Shown: positions 1 through 12,200 of the stretch, in pieces
Numbering within the stretch: position 1 is the first letter of the stretch
Layout: each line of letters begins with the position of its first letter
Source: Lepidurus packardi
Lineage: Eukaryota > Arthropoda > Branchiopoda > Notostraca > Triopsidae
NCBI GenBank assembly: GCA_023053545.1
Contig: JAKZAN010000002.1
Coordinates: forward strand, 9,978,790 to 10,042,789
Length of the DNA: 64,000 nt
Direction of reading: 5' to 3'
Translations under genes and position numbers: made by a program
The notes under the pieces: model-generated
What the model saw: only the letters and a program-made list of their open reading frames with translations
What the model was told of the DNA's origin: nothing
Database searches by the model: none

Positions 1-232
1 AATACGCGCAAGGTATGAGGATCACCCGCTTCAACTTTGACCGAACGAGGAGGGCCACTAGGCGCTTCTTCAGCCGTGATAATCGTGACGGTTTCGGATG
101 GTTCAGATGCACCAACTTCGTTCTCGGCGACCAAACGGAAGTGGTAGGTCGTCGAGGGTCTTAAATTGTAAACTCCAGCTACGGTTTGCTGCCCAGGTAC
201 CAGAACTCTTTCGATGTCAGTTTGCCATTCAC
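1..232 (-). CDS. Dscam1: Dscam constant exon: end of FN1, start of FN2 (cut by window)
   Basis: Enters with EWQTDIERVLVPGQQTVAG, continues TTYHFRLVAENEVGASEPSE, then the linker ITAEEAPSGPPRSVKVEAG, where FN2 begins. Continues beyond base 1. Confidence 0.94.
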
Positions 233-3200
233 CTGTTTTTCAATCCAAAAAAAATAGTGCGTGGATTAGCCTCGTACTTAAGTACGAGAATCTCTGAAAT
301 AAGAATAAAAGTTACCTCGGTTGACCTTGTACTCAATCAAGTAGCGAGTTAGAGGGGAATTTCCGTCATAGGGCGCAGACCACGACAGTTGCACGGAGCG
401 CCCAGATTTATCCAGTACTTTAACTCCATAAGGAACCTCAGGTGGTTCTTTTTCGAGTGAAAGAAATTCAAAATTGACCCACTTTGGTCTGAAAAAGAAT
501 GTACAATATTACCTTGTACGATGAGGTTGATGCTAGTATCGTCACTACCAAATGCGTTGGTGGCGACGCAAGTGAAAAGGGCGGAGTCACTACGTTCCAA
601 TTTCTTGATGCTCAAATCGGACATGACACCAGTCGGGATGGTTTCTTCGCGAATTGTATACCTGCAATGAAACACAGATGTTTAAAATCGAAGCCACACA
701 CTAGAAATGACGAAAGACGTCCTTCTTACCTGGTATCAGCTTTGGAATCCAAGCGTTTGTTGTTCATATTCCACAAAATTCCAATAGGTTTCTCGCCTTT
801 GGCTTCGCATTGTAAGACGGCAGGTTCTCCACGACGAGCTGTTTGGTTCTTAAACTTGATTTCGAATTGAGGAGGAGCTAGACAGCAGAGCCAAGACGGC
901 GAAGTTTAACAACATTTTCTAAAATGGCTTTCAAGTTGTTATTTACCTTGAACGCTGACAAAGATGACAGCAGACAGTCCAGCGCCGATACCGTTCGTTG
1001 CTTCGCACAAATAATATCCCTCGCTGGCCTTTTGGATGTTGTTAATAAAAAGAGTTCCGTCTTCAATGCGGGTATTGGCGTTGTTCGTTCGAATATCGCG
1101 GTAGTCATTAGGCATGTTACCTACATCCATAAGTTTTCCAAGTTATGCTAAATCAAATTCTTTCCCAGAAAAAGTAATAAACAAGAAAGCCCTCAAGCTC
1201 AACTCGATCAAACTTACCCACAAAAGAACGCTTCCAAGACACGCTAGGTTTGGGGAAGCCATCAGATTTGCATTCAATCTTTGCATCACCGCCTTGTGCA
1301 AAAGCTTTGTTGGTGGGCTCAATAATCCAACGCGGAGGTACTGCATACATCCAAAAAATTCATTAGTTTTTGCTTCAGAAGGGTTTGTCAAAAGTATAGA
1401 CTACAGTTAAACCACAGCCGCCATTTAAGGAAACTTTTTTTTCAACAATGAAAAGGACTCAACGAAAGTGGTTCCTACAAAATTCTGTCTAAAACTTACG
1501 GGGTGGCTGTGACTTAACTAGTCTTTCAACTATACACAAAACGCATGCAAATGAGTAAAAGGCATGCTGGGAATGGGGAAAGAGAAACAAAACAAAGACA
1601 AACGCAAGAAAACACATACAAAGACGCAGCAATGAAAAAAGCCGTGCAACCAAACAACACAAAAATCCTTTCCATGCAACCAAAATGAACAAACAAGGTA
1701 AAAAATTATTATTGGGAAGTTCCCCGCAAGGAAAGATATTCACGAGCAATAGCAACCTAGTTGAAAATGACTCGAAACTTATTGAAACGTGAAAGAAAAG
1801 AAGGGAAGGAAGAGGAGGGGGTTATTTAAAGGAAAAACATCGGTAACAAGGAGAGACGCTCGGCAACCCTCAGTCGTTCAAACTCATTTGGCAAATGAAA
1901 TAACTTTTTCCGTAAGGAATTTCTTTAAAAGGGAGTCTTGCTCTTGCCCCTCAGAAAAATGTAAAATGAACGCCAAGAAAAGCTGTTCAAGCAAGGAAGC
2001 TGTTCGCCCCACTGCGAGAAAGTATAATGGTACTCATGGTCTGTGTTTACCCTTGACATTAACTTGGACTGACGCGGAAACTTTGCCCGCATGGTTTACG
2101 GCCGTGCATGTGTAAAAGCCGGCTTGGTTGAGAGTTATGTGTCGGATAATGAGTAGACTCGTTTGCTGCGCGACGTTAACCACCGTAATGCCCAATTCGG
2201 GGTTATTTTGCACGACTAACGTGTTTTGAAAATGCCAATACAACTGTACTGGCATATCACCGGCTATAGCCACACAAGTAAGCTGCACATATTCGCCTTC
2301 GTTCACGTGATCATTAGCCAGAACCAAAGGAGCAAGGCTAGGTTTGTCTAGAAAGAATAGATAAAAAGACCAAGAAATCACCTAAACAACTTCGCCTCTT
2401 AATTTCAAGCCTAATCAAGAATCATTGACACTATTTTCTGATTAAAGTATCTCTTAAGCTTTCAAAAACCAAAGAAGCGAATGAGATTTGCGGAGCGCCT
2501 TCCGAAAGTTTGAAGACGAAACTGACTAAATATACCCTGAACAAGGAGTTCGGCACTGTATTCCGCCAAGCCGGCAGCGTTGCGGACTTTGCAAGCGTAC
2601 TTGCCCCGATGATCAGGCGAAACAGGATCAACGATTAAAAGACTGGTACGAGCACCGGCCTTTGTAGTGGAAAGGCCAGGCAAGGTAGAAACTTTGGCTC
2701 CTTCAAGATACCATTGAATATCCATCGGAGTTTCGCCTTCTGAGACTAAGCAGGTTACTTGTGTAGCACTGCCAGCAAAAATAGGTTCATCTCCGAAGGT
2801 AAAAGGGACAATCTTGGGTGGAACTGCAAGGTTAATGGGAAGAGAATGCAAAAAGACAGAAAAAGGTAAACAAACGAAAAACTGAGTTGAAAAAGTTTAC
2901 TAAAAGAGGACCAAACGCACAGAAACTGTGTAAGTTTTCAATCATCCTAACCATTGACAGATAAACTGGAAGAATACGAGGCCGATCCTGCAGCGTTGGC
3001 CACGTGGCACGTGTATTTTCCCGCGTGATGGGAGTGAACAGTTTCGATAATTAACGAGCTACTACGTGATCCAACCATACTAGCCGTCACGCCCGTTAAC
3101 GAGTGCAAAGGATGGCTGTTGAATTGCCAAGTAATGGTCAAAGGTAAGTCTCCTTTTGGGACCACACATTGCGTCTGAGCTAATTCACCCGCGTCTAGCG

Positions 3201-6200
3201 GGTAGTCTCCAAACACGAAGGGTAAAATCTCAGGATGGACTGTTAAATGAGGCATTAAAAGCGATGGTCTCCTTAATGCGTGAAGTGCAAAATACACAAT
3301 GAATTTCATTGCAATTAGTTAGAGAGGCTTCGCCAACTGTCAGGTTGCCGAACGTTTTTCTTTGTTTGCGAGTCGTAGGGCAGATTAAAAAATGGAAGCT
3401 AACCGTTAACTATCAATGGCGCCGTGTAACTTATGCTTCCGACAAGGTTTTGGGCTAGGCAAGTATAATCGCCGGCATGTCTGAATGTTGCGGATTCGAT
3501 AATCAGCAAACTGCCTCGAAGACCAGCATTGGAAATGGAAATTCCCTGGCCCGTTAACGAATGCAAGGGATGGCTGTTGAACTGCCAAGTAATGGTCAAA
3601 GGTAAGTCTCCTTTTGGTACTATACATTGCGTCTGAGCTAATTCACCCGCATCTAGCGGGTAGTCTCCAAACTCGAAGGGTGAAATCTCGGGATGGACTG
3701 TTAAATGAGGCATAAAAAGCGAAGTTAACCAAATGTGGTCTTTTACCCGTTTGAAGTACAAAATGCAAAATGAATTTCACTGATAACTGAAGTTTATTAG
3801 ATAGGCTTCGAAAACTGTCAGGTTGCCGAACGTTTTTTCTGTGTTACGAGTCGTCGGGCAGATAGACAAAATTAAAGCTAACCGTTAACTATCAATGGCG
3901 CAGTGAAAGTTATGCTTCCGACAAGGTTTTGGGCTAGGCAAGTGTAATTGCCGGCATGTCTGAATGTCGCGGATTCGATAATGAGAACACTGCCTCGAAG
4001 ACCAGTATTGGTAATGGAAATTCTCTCGCCCGGTAACGTTTGCAAAGGATGGCTGTTGAATTGCCAAGTAATGGTCAAAGGTAAGTCTCCTTTTGGTACT
4101 ATACATTGCGTCTGAGCTAATTCACCCGCATCTAGCGGGTAGTCTCCAAACTCGAAGGGTGAAATCTCGGGACGGACTGTTAAATGAGGCACAAAAAGCG
4201 AAATTAACTAAATGTGGTCTATTAACCGTGTGAAATAAAAAATTAATTTAATTGAGGATTGAAGTTAATTAGAGAGGCTTCGAAAACTGTCAGGTTGCCG
4301 AATGTTTTTCCTTTGTTACGAGTCGTCGGGCAGCTAAAAAAAATGGAAGCTAACCGTTAACTATCAATGGCGCCGTGTAACTTATGCTCCCGACAAGGTT
4401 TTGGGCTAAGCAAGTATAATTGCCGGCATGTCTGAATGTCGCGGATTCGATAATCAGCAAACTGCCTCGAAGACCAGCATTGGTAATGGAAATTCCCTCT
4501 TGGGGTTTTAGATCAGCGTTCTCAAATCTCCAGTTAATCTTAATAGGAGTGTCTCCTTTGAAAACTAAGCACGAGATCTGTGCAGCTTCACCGGCGTTAA
4601 GTGCAACATCTCCAAAACTGAAAGGAGTGATTTCGGGTCCAACTACATGACATGAAAGAGAAAATACAATACAACATCTTAACATTGTTTCGCACGAGTC
4701 TGAAGACTTCCACGTGTTGCCAAGCGTCCTTTTTCCTGAGTGGTTAGGCTCTCTTGCGTAAGTTGCGTAAAAAGAAAGTAATACCGTTGACTACAAGAGG
4801 CGCTGTAAAGGATGTAGTGCCTGCCCGATTCTGAGCGTGGCACGTGTAATTGCCTGCATGACGCGACGTTACGGAGTCGACGCTTATAACGCTAGTTCGC
4901 GTGTTGAACGCAGCAATTGTGGCATCTTCCGCCAAATATGCTAACTCTCCAACAAAGTGCCAAGTTATATTCAAAGGAAGGTCGCCTTTGCTGACCACGC
5001 ATTGCACTTGCGCCAGATCTCCGGCGTTTAGCGCAATTTCGCCAAATGAGAACGGAACGATTTCGGGTACCGCTAGTGAATCAATGCGAAAAACATGACA
5101 CAAATTATATTAGTTCAATAGGAGTGAAACAGAACAAAAGTCCAAATAAGCCAACAGCCGAGTTGCAATACAGTTTTGTAGCTTTTCGCACCGTGAACGA
5201 GCAAATCTGCAGTATAGTTGGCAATGCCTGCAGCGTTTTGCGCAACGCAAGTATATTCGCCCGAGTGTTCTGCATCGACTCCGTCAATAGTGAGCAAGCT
5301 AACACGTGCCCCTACCCGCATGGTAGAAATGCCCATTTGGGACGACAAATTCCTGCCATGAAACATCCAGCGGAAGGTCAAGGGCGAATCGCCTTCCGCA
5401 GCAGTGCACTGTATCGTGGCCGGTTGACCCGATCTGAAGGGGCCGTCGCCGAACGAAAAAGGTTGAATCTGAGGTGGGGCTGTTTCAGGGAAAGACAGTT
5501 TTCTTCAAGAGCAAACGAAAGGAAAATTCAAGTGAACATAAGAGTGAATATAACAACTTAAGAAAACCCGAGGAAACAAGCAGTTCGACTGCGAAAAATT
5601 AGTAATACCAGTGACGGTCAGCGTGGCAGAATGCGTAGCTGAGCCTGCGTCGTTTCGGGCCAGACATGTGTAATTGCCCGTGTGTTCAGGACCCACTGAT
5701 GGGATCGTGAGAACTTGTACGCGTTCGCTATTTTTGGCGATATATGAATGAAAAGCAGGGGCAAGGTTCTGGCCATTGAAGAGCCACGAAATACGCAAGG
5801 GTGTGTCACCCTTAATAGCAGCACATTGCAGGATTGCCATGTCACCGGGATTGAGCGCCTCGTCTCCGGAAAAGGGGGAAATTTGGGGAGGAACTAAGGA
5901 AATGTTTCGAAAATTCCAATTTAATGAAGCACAGAACAAGAACGTAAAAGGAGAAACTGGCGTGCGGAGACAAGTTCAAATTCTCTTAACAGTCTAGCTG
6001 CAGCATGTTTACCATTGACTCGTAAGACTGCAGTAACGTTGGCTTGACCAGCTGCGTTTCGCGCACTGCATGTGTACTCTCCGCTATGGCCTGACGCAAC
6101 TGATTGCACCGAGAGTACTGACAATCGATCATTGAGTTTAGCTACGCTAATGCCCATATGGGACGATACATCGCGACCATAAAAGGACCAGCTGAGGGTC

Positions 6201-9200
6201 ATGGGGGAATCGCCTTTTAACGCGGATCATTGAACGACTGCGTACTCGCCAGCGTTAAGGGGTTCGTCTCCGAACGAAAAGGGTGCAATGACAGGAGGAA
6301 CTTGAGGGTTACAGAAAAGGGAGAAAAAAAGGACCAAAGAAGCTGAGAAACATGTAAGATTTTTCATTTACCCGACACCAGCAAAGCCGCGGTATATTCG
6401 GCACTAGCGGCGGCATTCCGCGCGACACAAGTGTAGTCACCGGAATGTGCAGCTGATACCGAGTCAATACTTAGAACACTAATACGGGAGCCAATTTTAG
6501 ACGTAAGGATATCTGAGGAGCTGTGGATGGTTTTCCCTTGAAAAGTCCATTCAAAGGCTAAAGGTAGATCACCTTCAGAAACTGTACATTGGACCGTGGC
6601 TACCTCCCCAGAACTTAGGGCAGAATCACTGAAAGTGAAGGGCTGGATCCTGGGAACAACTAAGCATAAAACAAGACGTTTGATATGGTTACGGGTTTGG
6701 TTTTCTTCCTTTCGACTGTAGATTGCCAAGCGTCTCTTAGACAGAGAGATGAAAGTGACATCAGAGTGTCGTCCAGGAAAATGAAACTAACCGTTAACTG
6801 CTAAATGGGCGGTAAAGTTATTGGTGCCAGCAGCGTTCTTGGCACTGCATGTGTAACTGCCCGTATGAGCTGCAGCGACGGAATCGATAATGAGTAAACT
6901 CGAGCGCTGACCAGCTTTCATGGTCGAGACACCCATACGCGAAGAGTGTTCTTGACCGTGGAAGGTCCACGTTATATCCAACGGAGTATCACCTTCGAAC
7001 ACCATACACTGAATCTGTGCTGGTACTCCTGCTGTAAAATGCTCTTCCCCAAAAGTGAAGGGAACGATTTTGGGCGGTACTGAAATTTAAAGCCGATACA
7101 TCCGAATCAAAACTTCTGAAGATTAAACTTGCAGGACTAAAAGGGTTCTCCGAGCGCCTCTCATTGGTATGATAAGTTTTAGGACCACAAGTTAACAGGA
7201 GTGTTTATACCATTCACTTGTAACATGGCCTTGTAGTTTTGGATTCCCGCCAGATTCTTAGCGGTACAAGTATAACTGCCACTGTGGATTGCAGCTACCG
7301 AGTCAATCAACAGTACGCTCAATCTTTCCCCGATTTTGGTGGTAGTTATGCCAATATGCGAAGGATGTTCTTGCCCGTGGAATGACCACGCGATATCCAA
7401 CGGTGCATCGCCTTCGAATACCATGCACTGTATTTGTGCTGGTATTCCTGCTGTAAAAGGTTCCTCCCCGAAACTGAAGGGAACGACTTTGGGTGGTACT
7501 GCAATAAGACCAATGGTATGAAAACAAAAGGTTTAAAAGAACGGATTCTGGCTGAATTTGAGCCTGAAAAACTCGAAGTTCCTGAGCGTCTCTCTTTCTT
7601 AAAATTTAACAGTAATGCAAACATATGTTACCATCAACTTGTAATACGGTAGTGTAGTTGTGGACTCCTGCAAGATTCTTTGCAGTGCAAGTATAACTAC
7701 CACTATGGGCGGCCGCTACCGAGTCGATTGACAATACACTAGACCTTTGCCCCACTTTCGTGGTAGTTACTCCCATACGTGAGGAGTGTTCTTTACCGTG
7801 GAAAGTCCACGTGATATCCAAAGGTGTGTCTCCTTCGAATACCATACACTGAATCTGTGCTGGTACTCCTGCGGTGAAAGGTACTTCCCCGAAATTGAAG
7901 GGCAAGATTTTGGGTGGTACTGGAATATAACCGGACTAATGATTGCAAATGACTACTTTAAGGTTCCAAATCGGTCGCACAATTTAAAAAGCCAAAGAGT
8001 TTTTGCCCCGAGCGTCTCCCTTTTTATCTTCCTAAAACTTTATGAGCAAAAATTGGTACCGTTAACTTGTAAAACAGCCGTGTAATTTTGGATTCCGGCG
8101 CGATTCTTGGCAGTACAAGTATAACTGCCGCTATGGGCTGCCGCTACCGAGTCAATTGACAATACACTAGAGCGCTGACCAACTTTCGTGGTAGTTACCC
8201 CCATACGCGAGGAGTATTCTTGACCATGGAAAGTCCAAGTAATGTCTAAAGGTATATCCCCTTCCGTTGCTATGCACTGAATTTGCGCCGTAACTCCAGA
8301 CGTGTACTCTTCATCCCCAAACGTGAAAGGAATGATCTTGGGCGGTACTATAACACAACGAGAAATCTTCCCTTCAACAATTCTTCCCATTGTAGTGTAA
8401 ACAAACGAATTTGCCGAGCGTATCTCCCTGATAGAAAGACTACATCGAAGTTTTTTTGTGTTTACCATTAACTAATAAACTCGCTGTGTAATTCTGTGTG
8501 CCTGCAGGGTTTTTGGCAGTACACGTGTAGTTACCACTATGACCTGCAGCCACGCCATCTATTGACAACACGCTGGAGCGCTGGCCAAGTTTAGTAGTAG
8601 AAATGCCCATACGCGAAGAATGCTTTTCGCCATGAAAGGCCCAAGTAATATCCAAGGGCATGTCACCCTCGATAACCATGCATTGAATCTGAGCCGGTAC
8701 GCCCGACATGTACTCTTCATCACCAAATGAAAAGGGTCTGATCTTGGGCGGTACTGAAAAAAAGTATCAATAGGTACTAGTCATCAGCTTAGGAAAACAT
8801 AATTTCGCCCAAGGTGTATATCCGAGTGTCTCTCCTTGTCAACTATGGTGCAATAAGTCACGGTGAACTTTATTTTACCATTTACTAGCAAGGTTGCAGT
8901 ATAATTCTGATTCCCTGCAGCATTTTTGGCGGTGCAAGTGTAATTGCCGCTATGGCCTGCAGCAACGGAATCAATTGCTAGCACACTGGAGCGCTGGCCA
9001 AGTTTAGTAGTAGTAATGCCCATTTGCGAGGAATGCTTTTGACCATGGAAGGTCCAAGTTATGTCCAAAGGTAAGTCACCCTCCGTAACCATGCACTGTA
9101 ACTGAGCGGGAACCCCAGACGTATACTCATCGTCGCCAAACGTAAAAGGAATGATCTTGGGTGGTACTGAAACAAAAGCAATTCCCAGCAACTTTACATT

Positions 9201-12200
9201 TGTCGCCAAACTTAAATTTGACCAAGGTTTCATGGACCCGAGTGTCTCTCCGAATACTTTTTACTTGTTTTTTAAGAGAAGCGATAACGTTCTTGGGAAT
9301 AATGTTTTACCATCCACTAGTAACGTCGCGGTGTAGTTTTGTATACCAGCAGCGTTCTTCGCTGTACAAGTATAAGTGCCACTGTGCGCTGCGGCCACAG
9401 AATCGATTGACAAAACACTCGATCTCTGGCCAAGTTTGGTTGTACTAATGCCCATACGCGAGGAATGTTCCTGACCATGGAAAGTCCAGGTGATATCAAG
9501 CGGCGTATCACCCTCTCCTACAATGCAGTTGATTTGCGCAGGCAACCCTGAACTGTAGCGCTCCTCTCCGAATGAAAACGGTAGAATACGTGGAGGAACT
9601 GCGTCAAAAGACACCAAATTTTTTCGATTTAACTTTACTTTCTTTCGCAGTTAGGAATGCCGAGCGTCTTTTCGGGGCCAAGAAATTAAAATACAAGGCA
9701 AAATGAAACAAACAGCGCTTTTCTCATTAATTACCGAACACCAAAAGCGTGGCTGTGTGATTTTGAATTCCTGCCGCGTTTTTGGCAATACAAGTGTAGT
9801 CGCCGCTGTGGGCTGCAGCTACAGAGTCGATCGACAAAACACTCGACCTCTGACCCACTTTTACAGTAGATATGCCCATATGGGAAAAGTGTTCCTGGCC
9901 ATCGAAAGTCCAGTTAATATCTAACGGTGTGTCGCCCTCTGCGACGATACACTGGACCTGCGCTGGAATGCCCGATGTGTAATGTTCGTCCCCAAACTCG
10001 AAGGGCACGATTCGCGGAGGAACTGCGCATTTATAATTTTACACTTAATGAACGTTAAATTATGCCTACATGTATCTTTTGAAGTCCCCTATCGAGCAGT
10101 TGCCGAGAGTCACTTAATTCTATTTGTAGTTGTTTTTTTTAGTGGAGGCAATATGTTTACCGTAAACTAACAACGTGGCTGTGTGGTTAAAGGTACCCGC
10201 AGCATTCCGGGCGCTACATGTATAATTGCCACTGTGGGCCGCGGCTACTGAATCAATAAACAGTGTACTGGAGCGTTGACCCATTTTGGTGGTAGTAACG
10301 CCCATTCGGGATGAATACTCTTGGCCGTGGAAAGTCCACGTCACATCTAAGGGAGTATCACCTTCGGCAACAATGCAGTTCAACTGCGCAGGCACTCCCG
10401 AGCTATAATGTTCTTCGCCGAAGGTAAAGGGCACAATACGAGGAGGTACTGGGAAGTTGGTACCGTAAAAATGAGTACATATACGTAAAAAAACGCGCTA
10501 AAAAACGAGTAAAAGAAGTTTGCCGAGCATCTAACCTTTTCCTGCACTTTAAAAGTCGTAAGACCCGAAGTAGAGTTTCGAAAATTTTACCGTATACTTG
10601 TAACGCGGTTGTGAAACTGTCTTGACCAGCGGTATTCTTGGCAATGCACGTATAATTGATATTATGGACATCTGCTACCGCGTCAAGAAACAAAATGCTA
10701 GATCTCTGACCCATCTTGGTGGTCGTAATGCCCATTCTAGAGGAATATTCCTGGCCGTTGAAGACCCAGCTAATTTCTAATGGTGTATCGCCGTCGGCGA
10801 CGATACACGTAACCTGTGCTGGTACTCCGGAGCTTAAGGGCTCGTCGCCAAACGAGAAAGGTACTATGCGTGGTAGAACTTTGGTGCCGGAAATAGCAAT
10901 ACACCCCGAAGAGAAATATAAGCACAAAGAACTGTGAATTCGAATGGTTCAAATTGCCGAGCGTTGTGGGAGAAATAATTGGAACACGGGTACACAATTC
11001 AAATAGGATTCGGAAAAAAGCGAAAACTTGAAACTGGCTGGAACTTGAAATGTGTGGAACAAGCGCAAAGGTACCGTAAACGGTCAGTACCGCCGAATGG
11101 TTGGTTGCGCCTGCGGCATTTCGCGCAATACAGGAGTATTCGCCGTCTTGCTCGTGGGTGAGCGATTCCAAAGTTAGTAAGTGAGTGCGTTTGCCCACTT
11201 GGACGATACCCACTCTTTCTTTAGACGTAAGTGGGCGTCCGTTCCAAGTCCAGCTGATATAAACGGGATCATCTCCCCTTGCAACGTAGCAGCTCAGCTG
11301 AATACTATCGCCCGCGTAAACCGGGTCATCCAGTGAAAAGGGGTTAATGGTGGGTGGGACTGTAAATAGTCAATTCAAAAAGACCTACTACTCTCAACAG
11401 GTTGGATTTTAGCAAGGGAGTGGAAATTGCATTCAAATAAAAAAAAAATACCTTGAGGTGTACAGTCGTTTCAGAAAAAAGCCACAAAAAAGATTCATGC
11501 GCACTGCGCAATAAAAAATAAATAAAAAGCTCTCACACGCACTCGTTTGGCACACACACACGTTCGCTTCGTAACTAACTGGTATATCTTTGTCACCTTG
11601 CTACGCGTACCATAAACTATCAACTCCGCCGTATGCGTGGTTCTTCCTGCCAAGTTACGCACGTGGCACATATACGTGCCGCTATGACGATTGGCCACGC
11701 CCTGAATGCTTAAAATACTGGCTCGCGTGCCCAGTTGACTCACGGTTAAACCATCACCCGAGGCGGTAACTTCGCGACCGTGGAAACTCCACGTAATATG
11801 AAGGGGTTCGTCGCCCCTAGTCACCATGCAAGGCAACTGTACCGTAGCGCCCTCAAACATGGATTCAGTCCCTGTCCCGAACGGCATGATTTCGGGCGAC
11901 TCTAACACCCTCGAAGGAAGGGGGGAGAAATGAGAATTTGGGGGAGGTTTTACACTCGAGTTGAATTTGAGCGGCAAAGGTTTCAGGCTTTCTTTTAAGC
12001 TAAATGCAACCAAACAAGGTTAAGGGCTGAACCTATACTCGAAAGGTTTCTGGTCAGAGCCGAGCAGAGGGTGGTAGAGTTCATATTTCCCCCTCAAATG
12101 ATAATAACAATAATATCTAATGAACTGAAGGAAAAATAAGGCACGAAAGAGCATTCTTAGCACAAAAAAACTGCACAAAAAGTACCCTGGATTTGCAATT

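Larger units (their letters stand above)
3240..4354 (-). repeat. Tandem Ig7 exon-intron units, period about 475 bp
   Basis: Introns at 3306-3360, 3791-3840 and 4266-4321 share a long block (gaggcttcg, then aactgtcaggttgccgaacg) and flank near-identical exons. Unit offsets are 479 and 472 bases, indicating recent duplication or conversion. Confidence 0.88.

Noticed and set aside
6013-6300. TGA in Ig7 variant 15 read as selenocysteine
   Set aside because: The position is a structural Cys, so the idea is tempting. But I see no SECIS-like element, it is one of many duplicated exons, and a simple point mutation explains it.
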